From Paeniglutamicibacter cryotolerans (GTDB lineage Bacteria > Actinomycetota > Actinomycetes > Actinomycetales > Micrococcaceae): a stretch of 64,000 nt of DNA. The stretch is from the NCBI RefSeq assembly GCF_014190875.1, contig NZ_JACHVS010000002.1, positions 868,001-932,000 on the forward strand. Direction: 5' to 3'. How positions within the stretch are numbered: position 1 is the stretch's first letter; each line of letters opens with the position of its first letter. The translations under genes were made by a program, and so were the position numbers. This document shows positions 1 to 8,925 of the stretch, in pieces. Under the pieces are notes generated by a model, which was not told the origin of the DNA, ran no database searches, and was given only the letters and a program-made list of their open reading frames with translations.

Positions 1-43
1 CGAACAGGATGGCGATCCAGCCGGGCCAGAGGCGTTCATTCAT
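1..43 (-). CDS. possible N-terminal fragment of a leftward gene
   Basis: An ATG on the minus strand at 43 opens a reading frame that runs off the window edge with 14 codons visible, reading MNERLWPGWIAILF. The Trp-rich hydrophobic start resembles the beginning of a small membrane protein, but no clear ribosome binding site precedes it and the sequence is too short to identify. The 250 bases from 44 to 298 show no other gene and probably carry promoters for this and the rightward gene. Confidence 0.2.
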   Translation of the reverse strand, partial: MNERLWPGWIAILF

Positions 44-298
44 TGGTCAAAGCTATCGTTTGGACTATGGATCGGGGGGCCGATGTGCCGATCATCACCA
101 CGGGCAAATGAACCCCGAATGAACTTTTTGCCACGGATCCACGCTAAGCTGGAGATGGACGTTCGGGCCCCTTCGGCCTCTCGCGACACCGGTCCATATC
201 TGATCGGCGATACCCCCACACTTTCACGCAATGTTTTCACGGGCCGGTTCATCGTGCCTGTGCACTTTTTGATGCACGATCAGGAGAAACACACCTTC

Positions 299-931
299 AT
301 GACAGCTCTCGCACCGGATCAGGCCACCCCCTCACTTTGGGATCGTCGCTACGAGGAGCACATTGCTCCCGTTAACCGCTTGGTCGATGAGACCGGTGCC
401 CTCCGTCCGCAGAGCAGCATTTCCTACGTGGACCCCGTCCACAACGTCGATGAGGCACGCATCATCTGCCTGTTTTCCAACATCGGCACCGCCAACGACA
501 CCGGCTTCATCGACGCCGGCTCCGAGGAAGCTGCCACCCGCATGCTGGGCATGCAGTGGCAGCTTGGCCTGCGCCCCGAGTACCTGATGCCGTGGAACGT
601 CCACCCGTGGCACACCCCGGGCGAGGCGAACGGCAAGTTCGAACCGGGGCAGATCACCTCCGGCCTGAAGCCGCTGCTGCGCTTGCTCAAGGTCGTCCCG
701 CGCGCTTCGGTTCTCATTGCCCATGGCACCGAGGCCCACCGCCTGTCCGAGCAGCTGCTCAAGACGCAGAACCCGTTGCTGTGGCGCCGCGGCTTCAAGA
801 CCTACAAGGTCAAGTCGCTGGACGGCCGCGCATTTGCCGGCTCCCCGGAACGCCAGCAGAACCACCTCGAGGAAATCTACGCCGCGTACTCGGATTCCAT
901 GGCCCGCACCGGCCTGGCCGCCGTGAAGTAG
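299..931 (+). CDS. uracil-DNA glycosylase-like protein, 210 aa
   Basis: A soluble protein resembling actinobacterial members of the uracil-DNA glycosylase superfamily, which remove uracil or related lesions from DNA. Visible support is the Rossmann-like pattern: a hydrophobic strand (residues 55-60), the segment PWNVHPWH (98-105) where family members place a substrate-pocket block, and a second strand at about 131-138 before GTEAHRL. The classical C-terminal HPSP-type motif is not evident, so catalytic activity is uncertain. The ATG at 299 is chosen because an AGGAG box precedes it; an in-frame upstream ATG at 272 lacks one. It shares its start, the EHIAP block and the W-N-x-x-P-W-H segment with the gene at 62786, so the two are diverged paralogues. 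Confidence 0.55.
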   Translation: MTALAPDQATPSLWDRRYEEHIAPVNRLVDETGALRPQSSISYVDPVHNVDEARIICLFSNIGTANDTGFIDAGSEEAATRMLGMQWQLGLRPEYLMPWNVHPWHTPGEANGKFEPGQITSGLKPLLRLLKVVPRASVLIAHGTEAHRLSEQLLKTQNPLLWRRGFKTYKVKSLDGRAFAGSPERQQNHLEEIYAAYSDSMARTGLAAVK

Positions 932-959
932 CACCGGGCTTTCCGCTTAGGCTTTTCCC

Positions 960-2429
960 ATGCAAGAACAGAATCCCGCACCCGGCATGACCCGCGCCCA
1001 CAAGATCCATCTGGCGCTGATCATGCTCGGTGCGGGATTGCTGTATCTTGCCCATTCGCTGTTGCGCTTCAGGAACTTCGAGGCCAAGGGCTACGACCTG
1101 GGCATCTTCGACCAGGCAGTGCGGCAGTATGCGCTGTTCAAGGCCCCCATCGTCCCCATCAAGGGCGTTGACTTCAATCTGCTTGGCGATCATTTCCACC
1201 CGATCCTGGCCACGCTGGCACCGCTGTACTGGATCTGGCCGGATCCGCGCATGCTCAACGTGGCTTTGATCCTTTTGCTGCTGGCGACGGTGATTCCGGT
1301 CTACTTGTTCGCCCGCAAGCACCTGGGCCACGTTGCGGGGCTGCTTTTTTCCGCGGCACTGCTGCTCTGGTGGCCGTTTCAGGCGATAGTGAACTGGGAC
1401 TTTCACGAGATCGCCTTCGGCGTCCCGCTCGTTGCCTGGATCATCTGGGCGATGGATGCGCGGCGCTACCGGCTCGCCTTCTGGCTCTCGCCGGTGCTGC
1501 TGCTGATCCGCGAGGACCTGGGCATCACCATCGTGGCCATCGGCATCGTCTTCGCCTTCCACCGACAGTGGCTGCGCGCCGGACTGCTGATGCTGATCGG
1601 CATCACCGGCTATCTGGTGGTCACCTCCGTGCTGATACCGATGTTCTCCCCCGAGGGCACGTTCAGCTACTGGCAGTTCACGGCGCTGGGCCCCACGGCC
1701 GGGGCGGCCATCGCCTTCCTGGTGTCACACCCGCTGAAATCCTTCGCCATCCTGTTCAACCACGAACTGAAGTGGCTGTTGTGGATCATCAGCTTCGTGC
1801 CGCTGGCCCTGCTGCCGTTCTTCTCCCCCTACGTCATCATCGGCGCACCGATCCTGCTCTCGCGGCTGTTCAATGACCGATTGAACACCTGGGGCCCCGT
1901 CTACCAATACGACGCGATCCTGGCCCCGATTTTCTTCATGGCCGCGATCCAGGTGCTGGCGAAGATCATCCGCCGCACCGGCTGGAACAAACTGCGGGTC
2001 GGCTTCCCTGCCTACCTGCTGACCCTCGCGCTGATCTGCACGTTCTTCGTGCAGTCGGTCTTCCCACTGGGACGCACGCTCACCGGCACCAACTGGACGA
2101 TGGGCGAATATGCCCAGGCCCAGGCGCGCGCCATCGCCATGATCCCGGATAACGTCTGTGTGGAGGCCGCCGACAATTCGGTCCCGCATCTGGTATCGCG
2201 CACCTATGTGGGACTGCACGGCGACATCGGCAACGACCTCTCCTCCTGGATGATCATCGATTTCAATGCCAGCGAGCTCGGCGGCTGGGATCCACTGACC
2301 CCGCCACAGGCTTACGCCCGGGCCATGAAGCTGGGCTTCACGGTGGTGTCGGCCGATGACCACGGCATCTGGGTGCTGCATCGGGACATCCCGAACAGTC
2401 CCGTTTGTTCAAGCTACCTTTCCCGCTGA
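960..2429 (+). CDS. DUF2079 polytopic membrane protein, 489 aa
   Basis: A predicted integral membrane protein with roughly ten hydrophobic segments. Near the N-terminus it carries the motif KGYDLGIFDQA typical of DUF2079 proteins. These have a GT-C-like topology and are often found near glycosyltransferases, but their reaction is not established. A loop with GDHFHP follows the first segments. It lies 28 bases after the glycosylase-like gene on the same strand and converges on the leftward glycosyltransferase operon, which fits a role in envelope glycan assembly. The ATG at 960 has only a weak upstream purine box; an in-frame ATG nine codons later (MTRAHK) is possible. Confidence 0.75.
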   Translation: MQEQNPAPGMTRAHKIHLALIMLGAGLLYLAHSLLRFRNFEAKGYDLGIFDQAVRQYALFKAPIVPIKGVDFNLLGDHFHPILATLAPLYWIWPDPRMLNVALILLLLATVIPVYLFARKHLGHVAGLLFSAALLLWWPFQAIVNWDFHEIAFGVPLVAWIIWAMDARRYRLAFWLSPVLLLIREDLGITIVAIGIVFAFHRQWLRAGLLMLIGITGYLVVTSVLIPMFSPEGTFSYWQFTALGPTAGAAIAFLVSHPLKSFAILFNHELKWLLWIISFVPLALLPFFSPYVIIGAPILLSRLFNDRLNTWGPVYQYDAILAPIFFMAAIQVLAKIIRRTGWNKLRVGFPAYLLTLALICTFFVQSVFPLGRTLTGTNWTMGEYAQAQARAIAMIPDNVCVEAADNSVPHLVSRTYVGLHGDIGNDLSSWMIIDFNASELGGWDPLTPPQAYARAMKLGFTVVSADDHGIWVLHRDIPNSPVCSSYLSR

Positions 2430-2800
2430 GCGGGTTCGACCGACCGGCAGCGGGCCCGGATCGCAGCGTGCTGAGCATCTGCTCGGGCAGATCACCCCTG
2501 CGCACCGCCTACCCGGGATCGCCGTTCGCCCCCGGACGCTTCCGACACCGGCGCCTTCCAGCGCGGCAGTGGGCCCACTCCCCTGCCGTGCCGAGGCCCG
2601 GGCACTGAAAACGGGCTGTCTGCCCAGCCACCGCCACGCAGGGAACGGTCACCGCCATTGGCGGGGCTGCCTCGGCATGCCCCCAGACCCGCTCCCCCAG
2701 GGTCCCGGCCATGTCGTGAAGCCAGAATACGTTCGGCTCCCGGCCTGCCTTCGACACCGTCCGCCGGGTCGCTGAGCATCCGTCAATGGTGCGGCAAGGG
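2430..2800. other. non-coding gap between convergent genes
   Basis: About 370 bases between two convergent genes. Short open frames exist on both strands, but none has a ribosome binding site or a recognisable product. I see no RNA gene here. Confidence 0.5.
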
Positions 2801-2830
2801 GCCTTAAACGAAACAGCCTTAAACGAAACG
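2801..2830. repeat. tandem duplication of a 15-bp unit
   Basis: The unit GCCTTAAACGAAAC plus one purine occurs twice in direct succession (2801-2815 and 2816-2830), differing only in the last base. It sits just beyond the terminator hairpin of the leftward operon. Read on the minus strand, its T-rich start could supply the U-run of that terminator. Confidence 0.8.
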
Positions 2831-2831
2831 G

Positions 2832-2869
2832 CCCCGGCATCCCGGACGCGGAGTCCTGGAATGCCCGGG
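2832..2869 (-). terminator. likely terminator of the glycosyltransferase operon
   Basis: An imperfect GC-rich inverted repeat (arms about 2832-2847 and 2853-2869) lies 18 bases past the stop codon at 2887. On the minus strand it is followed by CGTTTCGTTT, as expected for an intrinsic terminator. Confidence 0.6.
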
Positions 2870-2886
2870 CCGGGCGGGCTTCGGAT

Positions 2887-4212
2887 CTAGACGACGGCCT
2901 TGCGCCCCCACACGATCTTGTCCGGCGCGTCCTCGATGGGTCCGCCCATGGGGTCGTCCCCGCCGTCGAAGCGGACCAGGTCGCGGTCCGGGTTCCTGAT
3001 GTCGCCGATGATCTTCACGCAGATGTAGATTACCGCGGCCATGTGCAGCGCAATGCCGGACCCGTACATGATCTCGATCCAGGCGGTGTTCCCACCGACG
3101 GCCCCACCGCTGACGATCCGGGCGCTCATCAGCCAGACTGACGCCCAGTGATAGACCTCGATTCCCTGCCAGATCAGGAACTCCCGCCAGCGCGGTCGGC
3201 AGAGCACGTAGAGCGGGATCAGCCACATCACGAACTGCGGTGAATAGACCTTGTTCAGCAGGATGAACGCCGCGATGATCAGGAACGCGAGCTGGGCCAT
3301 GCGCGGGCGGCGGACCGCACTCATGCCCAGCCAGGCGACGCCCACGCAGGCCACGGCGAAGAGCACGTTGGAAACCATCGAGAAGCCCTTGCCGTCCAGC
3401 CCGGTCCAGGTAAAGGCGAGCCACATCGAGGAGAAGCTGATCTCGCGCTCGGAGGAGAAAGTGTAGAAGCGGCTCCATTCGTCGAATGCGGTCAGCATGA
3501 ACGGGACGTTGACCGCCAGCCAGGCCACGGCACCGGAGGCCAGCGAAACCCAGAAGTGGCGCATCTTGCCGGTCCTGAAGCAGAGCACCAGGATCGCGCC
3601 GAAGATGAACAGCGGGTAGAGCTTGGCCGCCGCACCCAGGCCCAGCAGGACGCCGGCGAGCACGATCCGCTTGCGCGAGAAGGCGAACATGCCCAGCGTG
3701 GCGAACAGCACCGCCCACAAGTCCCAGTTCAACTGGCTGGTGAGGATGATGCCCGGAGCCAGCGCCACCATCAAGGCATCCCTGCTGCGGTTGCGCGCCG
3801 CATAGGCGATGGCCACCACGATCACGGCCCAGCACAGGAAGGAACCGGCCGAGTTCACGTCGAAGTAGGCCAGTTGGCGTTCGGGGCTGAAGCCCAGGCC
3901 CGGGACCAGGAACGCGCTCACGCCCGCGATGACAGCCAGCAGGGCAGGGTATTCCAGTGCCTGTTCCGCCGGCAGCCCGGTGTAGAACGGAAACAGCTTC
4001 TCGGCCATGCCGCGGGTGCCGAAGAGCTGGGAAAAGTCCGAATAACACATGTGCAGGTGGGTTGCCGTGGCATCGTCCCACCCGTGGACGCGGCACCACT
4101 GCTTGGAAAGCACGGCCAGCACGGCGCCGATCGCCGTGGCCACCAGCAGCCAGGTCACCACCGGGGCGGTGGCCCGACGTGCGGTGAGAAGGGTCTTTAC
4201 CGGTGAGTTCAC
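2887..4212 (-). CDS. GT87-family polyprenol-phosphate-mannose transferase, 441 aa
   Basis: A polytopic membrane protein of glycosyltransferase family 87 (DUF2029), whose characterised members transfer mannose from polyprenyl-phosphomannose to lipomannan or related lipoglycans outside the membrane. Seen directly are about ten hydrophobic segments, the GAAAKLYP segment typical of the family, and a polar Asp/Gly-rich C-terminal tail. The start is taken as GTG at 4212, giving a GTGA overlap with the stop of the upstream gene and so translational coupling; the frame stays open further upstream but runs antisense-free only into the neighbouring gene. It is the last gene of a three-gene glycosyltransferase operon. 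The acceptor cannot be deduced. Confidence 0.82.
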   Translation of the reverse strand: MNSPVKTLLTARRATAPVVTWLLVATAIGAVLAVLSKQWCRVHGWDDATATHLHMCYSDFSQLFGTRGMAEKLFPFYTGLPAEQALEYPALLAVIAGVSAFLVPGLGFSPERQLAYFDVNSAGSFLCWAVIVVAIAYAARNRSRDALMVALAPGIILTSQLNWDLWAVLFATLGMFAFSRKRIVLAGVLLGLGAAAKLYPLFIFGAILVLCFRTGKMRHFWVSLASGAVAWLAVNVPFMLTAFDEWSRFYTFSSEREISFSSMWLAFTWTGLDGKGFSMVSNVLFAVACVGVAWLGMSAVRRPRMAQLAFLIIAAFILLNKVYSPQFVMWLIPLYVLCRPRWREFLIWQGIEVYHWASVWLMSARIVSGGAVGGNTAWIEIMYGSGIALHMAAVIYICVKIIGDIRNPDRDLVRFDGGDDPMGGPIEDAPDKIVWGRKAVV

Positions 4213-5807
4213 GATTCCGTGGCCTCGTTTCTGATCGGGGGCCGACGCCACCGGGCGCCGAACAGGGAAGCTGTCTTGGGGTCGATGAAAATGAGGTAGC
4301 CGATGTAGGCCAGGCCGGCGGCCGCGGCGATCCAGCGCGCCGCAGCAAGGCTGAACCACTGCCCGACGCTGAGCTGGTCCACCACGCCGGAAAGCACCAC
4401 CAGCATCGTCAGCACGTAGTAAAAGCGCTCCCAGCGCACCGAGTACACGCGCGCGGTTGCATAGAGGGGCACCAGCCAGAGCACGTACCAGGGCTGGATG
4501 ATCGGGGCCAGGACAACGGCTGCCGTGAGCGAATAAGCGGCGTAGAGCACCGGGGAGCCCGCTGGCTTCTTCACGGCAAGCCAGAAGGTCAGGCCCAGCG
4601 AGAGAACCTTGAAGAACGCGTAGACGATCCCGGCGGTGAACGTGAGGTCCCCGCCGAACAGTTGCACTACCCATCCCATGCCCAGGCCCAACAGCCCCAC
4701 CGGTGCATAGGGGAAAGCAGCCGATCCCGCGCCGGCCATGGCCTGGATCCAGCCGAATCCGAGCCCCGAGGCCACCCCGAACAAGGCCATCACGGCAGCG
4801 GTCAGCACCCCGGTGTAGGCCCAGGCGCCGATCTTCGCCCGGAGCGCGGCCTGCCGCCCGACCATGGCCAGACCCAGGAAGGGCAGCGCCAGCACCACTA
4901 TCGGTTTGATGCCGATCGCCACTGCCGCGGCCAGCACCCCCCAGAAGCGGTGTTTGGTGTAGATCAGCCAGAAGGAGAGCAGGATCCCGCCGATCATCAG
5001 CGCATCGTTATGCACCCCGGCGACCATGCTCAACAGGAACAGCGGGTTGGCCACGGTGATCCACAGCGCCCACGAGGGTTCCGAGCCCAGTTGCCGCGCG
5101 AGGCGCGGAACCGTGTACAGGCACAGCAGCACCCCGGCCACGGCCAGTGCCCTGAACATGATGACGCCGATCTCCGGCACCCCTCCACTGATGAAGTACA
5201 CGGCGCGGGAGAACATCAGGAACAGCGGGCCGTAGGGAGAGGACGACTCGGCCCAGAGGCTGTCCGAGCCCTGCGCGAACCAGCCCGGCAGCTGCGAGAT
5301 CCAGTGCTCGTAGGGACTCAGTCCGGCATGCATCAGCCGGCCCTGGGCAAAGTAGGAATACACGTCCCGGCTCAGGATCGGGAAGGTGAACAGCAGCGGG
5401 GCGGACCACACCAGCACCGCCCTGCGGATCGGTGCCAGCGCGTGTTCGCCCCACGGTTCGGTGCGTTGGCGCAAGCGCAGCCAGGAGCGGCAGAGCAGCA
5501 TCGAGCCCAGCGCGAGCAGCAGCGTGCAGCTGATGACGCCGTAGGCCTCCACGCGCAGCGGGACCAGGAAGCGGGAGCGGGCAAAGAGCGAGAGCTGCGA
5601 GGTGGTCAGCCAGCCCACACCCCAGGAACCGGCCATGATCATCAGCGCGGCGATCAGGCCCTGCCTGATGGCCGTCTGCGGGGAATGCTCGGCACCGCCC
5701 ATGATCCGGCGCAAGAACGGCAGCGACCCCCCGGTCTCGCGCATTCCGGAGAGAAGCGCCGTGCTGCCACTGCGCAGCCTCCCGCCCCACCACTGCTCGA
5801 GTGCCAC
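4209..5807 (-). CDS. MptB-like alpha-1,6-mannosyltransferase, 532 aa
   Basis: A polytopic GT-C membrane protein of the MptB type, which uses polyprenol-phosphomannose to build an alpha-1,6-mannan backbone (known from mycobacteria and corynebacteria). Evidence is 12 or more hydrophobic segments, the first-loop motif FPILSRDVYSYFAQGRL with the aspartate expected in GT-C enzymes, the SPYGPL segment, VHNDALM, and PIIQPWYVLW near the C-terminus. The start is a GTG at 5807, one base after the stop of the upstream paralogue and without its own clear ribosome binding site, so coupled translation is likely. The N-terminal 40 residues before the first membrane segment are not conserved with the paralogue. 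The acceptor is unknown. Confidence 0.82.
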   Translation of the reverse strand: MALEQWWGGRLRSGSTALLSGMRETGGSLPFLRRIMGGAEHSPQTAIRQGLIAALMIMAGSWGVGWLTTSQLSLFARSRFLVPLRVEAYGVISCTLLLALGSMLLCRSWLRLRQRTEPWGEHALAPIRRAVLVWSAPLLFTFPILSRDVYSYFAQGRLMHAGLSPYEHWISQLPGWFAQGSDSLWAESSSPYGPLFLMFSRAVYFISGGVPEIGVIMFRALAVAGVLLCLYTVPRLARQLGSEPSWALWITVANPLFLLSMVAGVHNDALMIGGILLSFWLIYTKHRFWGVLAAAVAIGIKPIVVLALPFLGLAMVGRQAALRAKIGAWAYTGVLTAAVMALFGVASGLGFGWIQAMAGAGSAAFPYAPVGLLGLGMGWVVQLFGGDLTFTAGIVYAFFKVLSLGLTFWLAVKKPAGSPVLYAAYSLTAAVVLAPIIQPWYVLWLVPLYATARVYSVRWERFYYVLTMLVVLSGVVDQLSVGQWFSLAAARWIAAAAGLAYIGYLIFIDPKTASLFGARWRRPPIRNEATES

Positions 5808-5808
5808 G

Positions 5809-7323
5809 CTAGGAACCCATCAGCCGGGAACGACGAGCCGGGATGATGCCGCGGAACAGGTGCTTGGTCTGCGGGTCGAGCAACACCAGGTAGGCCATCG
5901 CCACCCAGGAGATGGCGGTGGACAGGTGCTTGACCCAGGGGTCCAGATCGCCCAGGAACTGCCAGATGAAGATCTGGTCCGCCGCGCCGAAGGCCACGAA
6001 GAACGCGATGGTGAAGTACACCCACACGATTTGCCAATCGTCTCGGATGCCCGTGGCGGCAAAGAAGGGAAGCAGCCACAGGATGTACCAGGGCTGGATG
6101 ATCGGAGAGAGCACCACCAACGCGGAGAACGCCAGCGCCATGCGCTGGACCAGGTGGGAGTGCTTGCCGCGGAAGATCAAGATGAGCACGATGGCCACCG
6201 AGGAGAGCCGGCCGATCAGCTTCAGCACCGGCAACAACCAGTCGGTGGGCAGCCCCATGCCGGCCAGCGCACCGCCGACGACCATGTCCAGCATCCCCAG
6301 CGGTGCGAAGATCACCGACCCGGTACCGGTTCCCAGCATGACCTTCAGCCATCCGAACCCGTAGCCGTTCGCCACCCCGATCACGGCCATGATGCCCAGC
6401 ACCAGGCCCGCCGTGTAGAACCAGTACAGGATCCTGCGTCCCCAGGAGGCTCCTGTCCCGGCCCAGAGCAGGCCGATGAATGGCAGCAGCACCAGGGTGA
6501 TCGGCTTGACGCCGATGGAGGCGGCCACCAGCACGACGCCAAGGATGCCGCGCTTGGTGGCGGCGTAATAGGTACCCGCCACCGCCAGGCCGACCATCAG
6601 GGCATCATTGTGCGCGCTGGCCACGAAGCTGATGAGGAACAGCGGGTTGGAAACGGAAATCCAGGAGGCCTTGGCCCCGGAAACCCCGTGCAGGTTCGCG
6701 AGCTTGGGCACGTAGACCAGGCAAAGGATGACACCGGCAAAGGAAACCAACCGGAAGAGCATGATCGAGAGGTCCGGGGAGCTGCCTGCCACCAGGTTAA
6801 CCAGGTACTCGACGCTCAGGTAAAGCGGGCCATAGGGGGTCTCGGATTCGGCCCAGGTCGAATCCGCGCCCAGCTGGAACCAGTTGTTCAGCGTGGAGAT
6901 GCCATCGACGTAGGGGTCTTGGCCCTGCGCCACCAATCGCCCCTGTCCGATGTAGGCGAACACGTCCCGGCTAAAGATCGGCAGGCACAGCAGCATCGGA
7001 GTCGCCCACCACCAGGTTGCCTTCTTCACCGCCGACAGCCCGCCCTCGGGCCACCCGGACTGCTCCTGACCCAACCGCAGCCAGGCCCGGAACATGATCC
7101 AGCAGCCCAACGTCAACACGACGGTGGAGATGACCACGCCGATGTGTTCGGTGCGGATCGCGATCAGCAGCTTATTGCGGTTCAACGGCGAGGCACTGGC
7201 CAGCCAGCCCACGCCGTAGGAGGAGAGCACGATCATTATCGAACCTATGAAGCCCTGGGCTGTGGCCGAAAGGTGCAGTCGTCGCTGACTGACTTCGGTG
7301 GCGCTCGGATGCCCCTTATCCAA
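5809..7323 (-). CDS. MptB-like alpha-1,6-mannosyltransferase, 504 aa
   Basis: Second MptB-type protein and first gene of the operon. It shares with its neighbour the blocks PIFSRDVFAYIGQGRL, ETPYGPLYL, AHNDALM, GIKPI and PIIQPWYILW, and the same hydropathy pattern, so the pair arose by tandem duplication. Translation most likely begins at TTG 7323, preceded six bases upstream by GAGGT. It ends DPQTKHLFRG, matching DPKTASLFGA in the neighbour. Expected role: polyprenol-phosphomannose-dependent elongation of a cell-envelope mannan. Whether the duplicates act in series or on different acceptors cannot be read from sequence. Confidence 0.85.
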   Translation of the reverse strand: MDKGHPSATEVSQRRLHLSATAQGFIGSIMIVLSSYGVGWLASASPLNRNKLLIAIRTEHIGVVISTVVLTLGCWIMFRAWLRLGQEQSGWPEGGLSAVKKATWWWATPMLLCLPIFSRDVFAYIGQGRLVAQGQDPYVDGISTLNNWFQLGADSTWAESETPYGPLYLSVEYLVNLVAGSSPDLSIMLFRLVSFAGVILCLVYVPKLANLHGVSGAKASWISVSNPLFLISFVASAHNDALMVGLAVAGTYYAATKRGILGVVLVAASIGVKPITLVLLPFIGLLWAGTGASWGRRILYWFYTAGLVLGIMAVIGVANGYGFGWLKVMLGTGTGSVIFAPLGMLDMVVGGALAGMGLPTDWLLPVLKLIGRLSSVAIVLILIFRGKHSHLVQRMALAFSALVVLSPIIQPWYILWLLPFFAATGIRDDWQIVWVYFTIAFFVAFGAADQIFIWQFLGDLDPWVKHLSTAISWVAMAYLVLLDPQTKHLFRGIIPARRSRLMGS

Positions 7324-7587
7324 CGTGTGACCTCATTCTTCGCACGGCACCCGCCAGAATCCGGCGCGGCGGCGCTCTCCGGGTGGTGTTTTGCTCTCCC
7401 GAATCGGAAAAAACCTTTTTCGATCCTAGCATCGGGCTCCCGGCATTTGCCCGGCAGCCGGGGCGGCAAGCCGCATCAGTGAGCCAGTTAACACTGCGCT
7501 CGCCCACGCGCGCCTACGCACCGCCGGGAACGAGGCACCCTAGGCTGGTTTCATGGCAAATCCTGCCACCACCTCATTAGGAGCGCC

Positions 7588-7800
7588 ATGGGCCGGCACG
7601 CCTCATCAGCCACCAAGTCACCGACCCGACGTCAACCGGCGCTACTGGGCTGGGGCGCCTTCCTTGCCCTACTGCTCGTGGTGCTGGCCCCGATGATGGG
7701 CATGACACTGATCGGCGGCATCGCCTTGGGCGGAACGTCGCTGTTTGTCTTTGCCGTGCTGTGGTTCCTCAGTGGAACGTGGTCCGGCAAGTCCGTCTAG
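7588..7800 (+). CDS. small membrane protein, 70 aa
   Basis: A short protein with a basic, polar N-terminus (about 15 residues) followed by two hydrophobic segments (about 19-36 and 42-62) separated by a Gly/Met-rich turn, so a hairpin membrane protein with both ends probably cytoplasmic. The ATG is preceded by AGGAG at four bases, good evidence that it is translated. It is divergent from the mannosyltransferase operon. I do not recognise a family. Confidence 0.65.
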   Translation: MGRHASSATKSPTRRQPALLGWGAFLALLLVVLAPMMGMTLIGGIALGGTSLFVFAVLWFLSGTWSGKSV

Positions 7801-7995
7801 GAAGGGGCCCTTCCTGGCCCTTCCACCCCGGCACCACCGACGCACACCCGTCGCCCGATTCCAGGCCCAGTCCGTCGAGGGTGCCGGCGTACCCGGATCC
7901 ACGTGCGTCACCGTCCGGCGCAGTCCTTCCCCACGCCACACCCCTTCAAGGCCAGGCATCACGGGCCGTTCCCATCCATCGGATAGATTGGACCC

Positions 7996-8610
7996 ATGGC
8001 AATTTCAGCTGAAAAAATCGTGTGGATCGACTGCGAAATGACCGGGCTCAGCCTGGCCGATGACGCCCTTATCGAGGTGGCGGTGCTAGTCACCGACTCC
8101 GAACTCAATGTCCTAGGCGAGGGCCTGGACGTCGTCATCAAGCCGGATGCGGCAGCCCTGACGCAAATGAACGACTTCGTGCGCGACATGCATGTCACCA
8201 GCGGGCTGCTGGACGAGCTCGATGCCGGCATCACCATGGCCGAAGCCCAGGAGCAGGTGCTGGCCTACATCAAGAAGTACGTACCGCAGCCGAACAAGGC
8301 GCCGCTGGCCGGCAACTCGGTCGGAACCGACAAGAACTTCCTGGTCCGCGACATGCCCCTGGTCGCCGACTACCTGCACTACCGGATCATCGACGTGTCC
8401 ACCATCAAGGAACTCTCCCGCCGCTGGTATCCGCGCGCCTTCTTCCAGGCGCCGGCCAAGACCGGCAACCACCGCGCACTGGGTGACATCAAGGATTCAA
8501 TCGACGAGCTGCGCTACTACCGGCAGGCCGTCATGGTCCCGGCTCCCGGACCTGATTCGAAGGAAGCCAAGAAGATCGCGACGGAAATTACGGCCTCGCA
8601 AAACGCCTGA
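7996..8610 (+). CDS. orn: oligoribonuclease, 204 aa
   Basis: A 3'-5' exoribonuclease of the DEDDh family that degrades di- to pentanucleotides, finishing mRNA decay and breaking down pGpG. The first DEDD motif IDCEMTG gives D12 and E14, further acidic residues lie in the middle of the domain, and HRALGDI supplies the catalytic His and final Asp. Length and architecture match bacterial Orn. It precedes tRNA-His on the same strand, with about 145 bases between. Confidence 0.96.
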   Translation: MAISAEKIVWIDCEMTGLSLADDALIEVAVLVTDSELNVLGEGLDVVIKPDAAALTQMNDFVRDMHVTSGLLDELDAGITMAEAQEQVLAYIKKYVPQPNKAPLAGNSVGTDKNFLVRDMPLVADYLHYRIIDVSTIKELSRRWYPRAFFQAPAKTGNHRALGDIKDSIDELRYYRQAVMVPAPGPDSKEAKKIATEITASQNA

Positions 8611-8654
8611 TCAGGGGTGTGGTGGACGCCACATTCGAAAACGGGCATTCCGAA

Positions 8655-8685
8655 TTGGCGTCCCACCCCCAAGTGTGTGTACTAT
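8655..8685 (+). promoter_or_regulatory. candidate promoter for tRNA-His
   Basis: TTGGCG (8655-8660) and TACTAT (8680-8685) resemble -35 and -10 boxes. The 19-base spacer is long for a housekeeping promoter. It lies about 70 bases before the tRNA and after the orn stop. Confidence 0.35.
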
Positions 8686-8754
8686 TGATCTCGTTGCCCG
8701 GACGGAACGAAGCGATTCGAACCAGAAGGTGACCTGCTCTTATGAGTGGTCTTG

Positions 8755-8830
8755 GTGGGTATAGCTCAGTCGGCAGAGCGTCTGGTTGTGGTCCAGAAGG
8801 TCGCGGGTTCAATCCCCGTTACTCACCCCA
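8755..8830 (+). tRNA. tRNA-His (anticodon GTG)
   Basis: A full cloverleaf: acceptor GTGGGTA pairs with TACTCAC (one G-T pair), the anticodon stem TCTGG/CCAGA encloses loop TTGTGGT with anticodon GTG at 8788-8790, and the T-arm reads GCGGG TTCAATC CCCGT. CCA is encoded at 8828-8830. The base before the acceptor (8754) is G and can pair with discriminator C at 8827, the G-1 identity element of histidine tRNA. Confidence 0.97.
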
Positions 8831-8834
8831 AGTG

Positions 8835-8868
8835 AAACCGCCCTCGACAATGTCGAGGGCGGTTTTTT
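8835..8868 (+). terminator. intrinsic terminator after tRNA-His
   Basis: A near-perfect inverted repeat with arms AACCGCCCTCGACA and its complement, followed by TTTTTT. It begins five bases after the CCA end. Confidence 0.93.
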
Positions 8869-8925
8869 CATGTAATCAATGGATACGCGAACATCGACGT
8901 CGAGAGAAAGGCATCGGGCCCTAGA

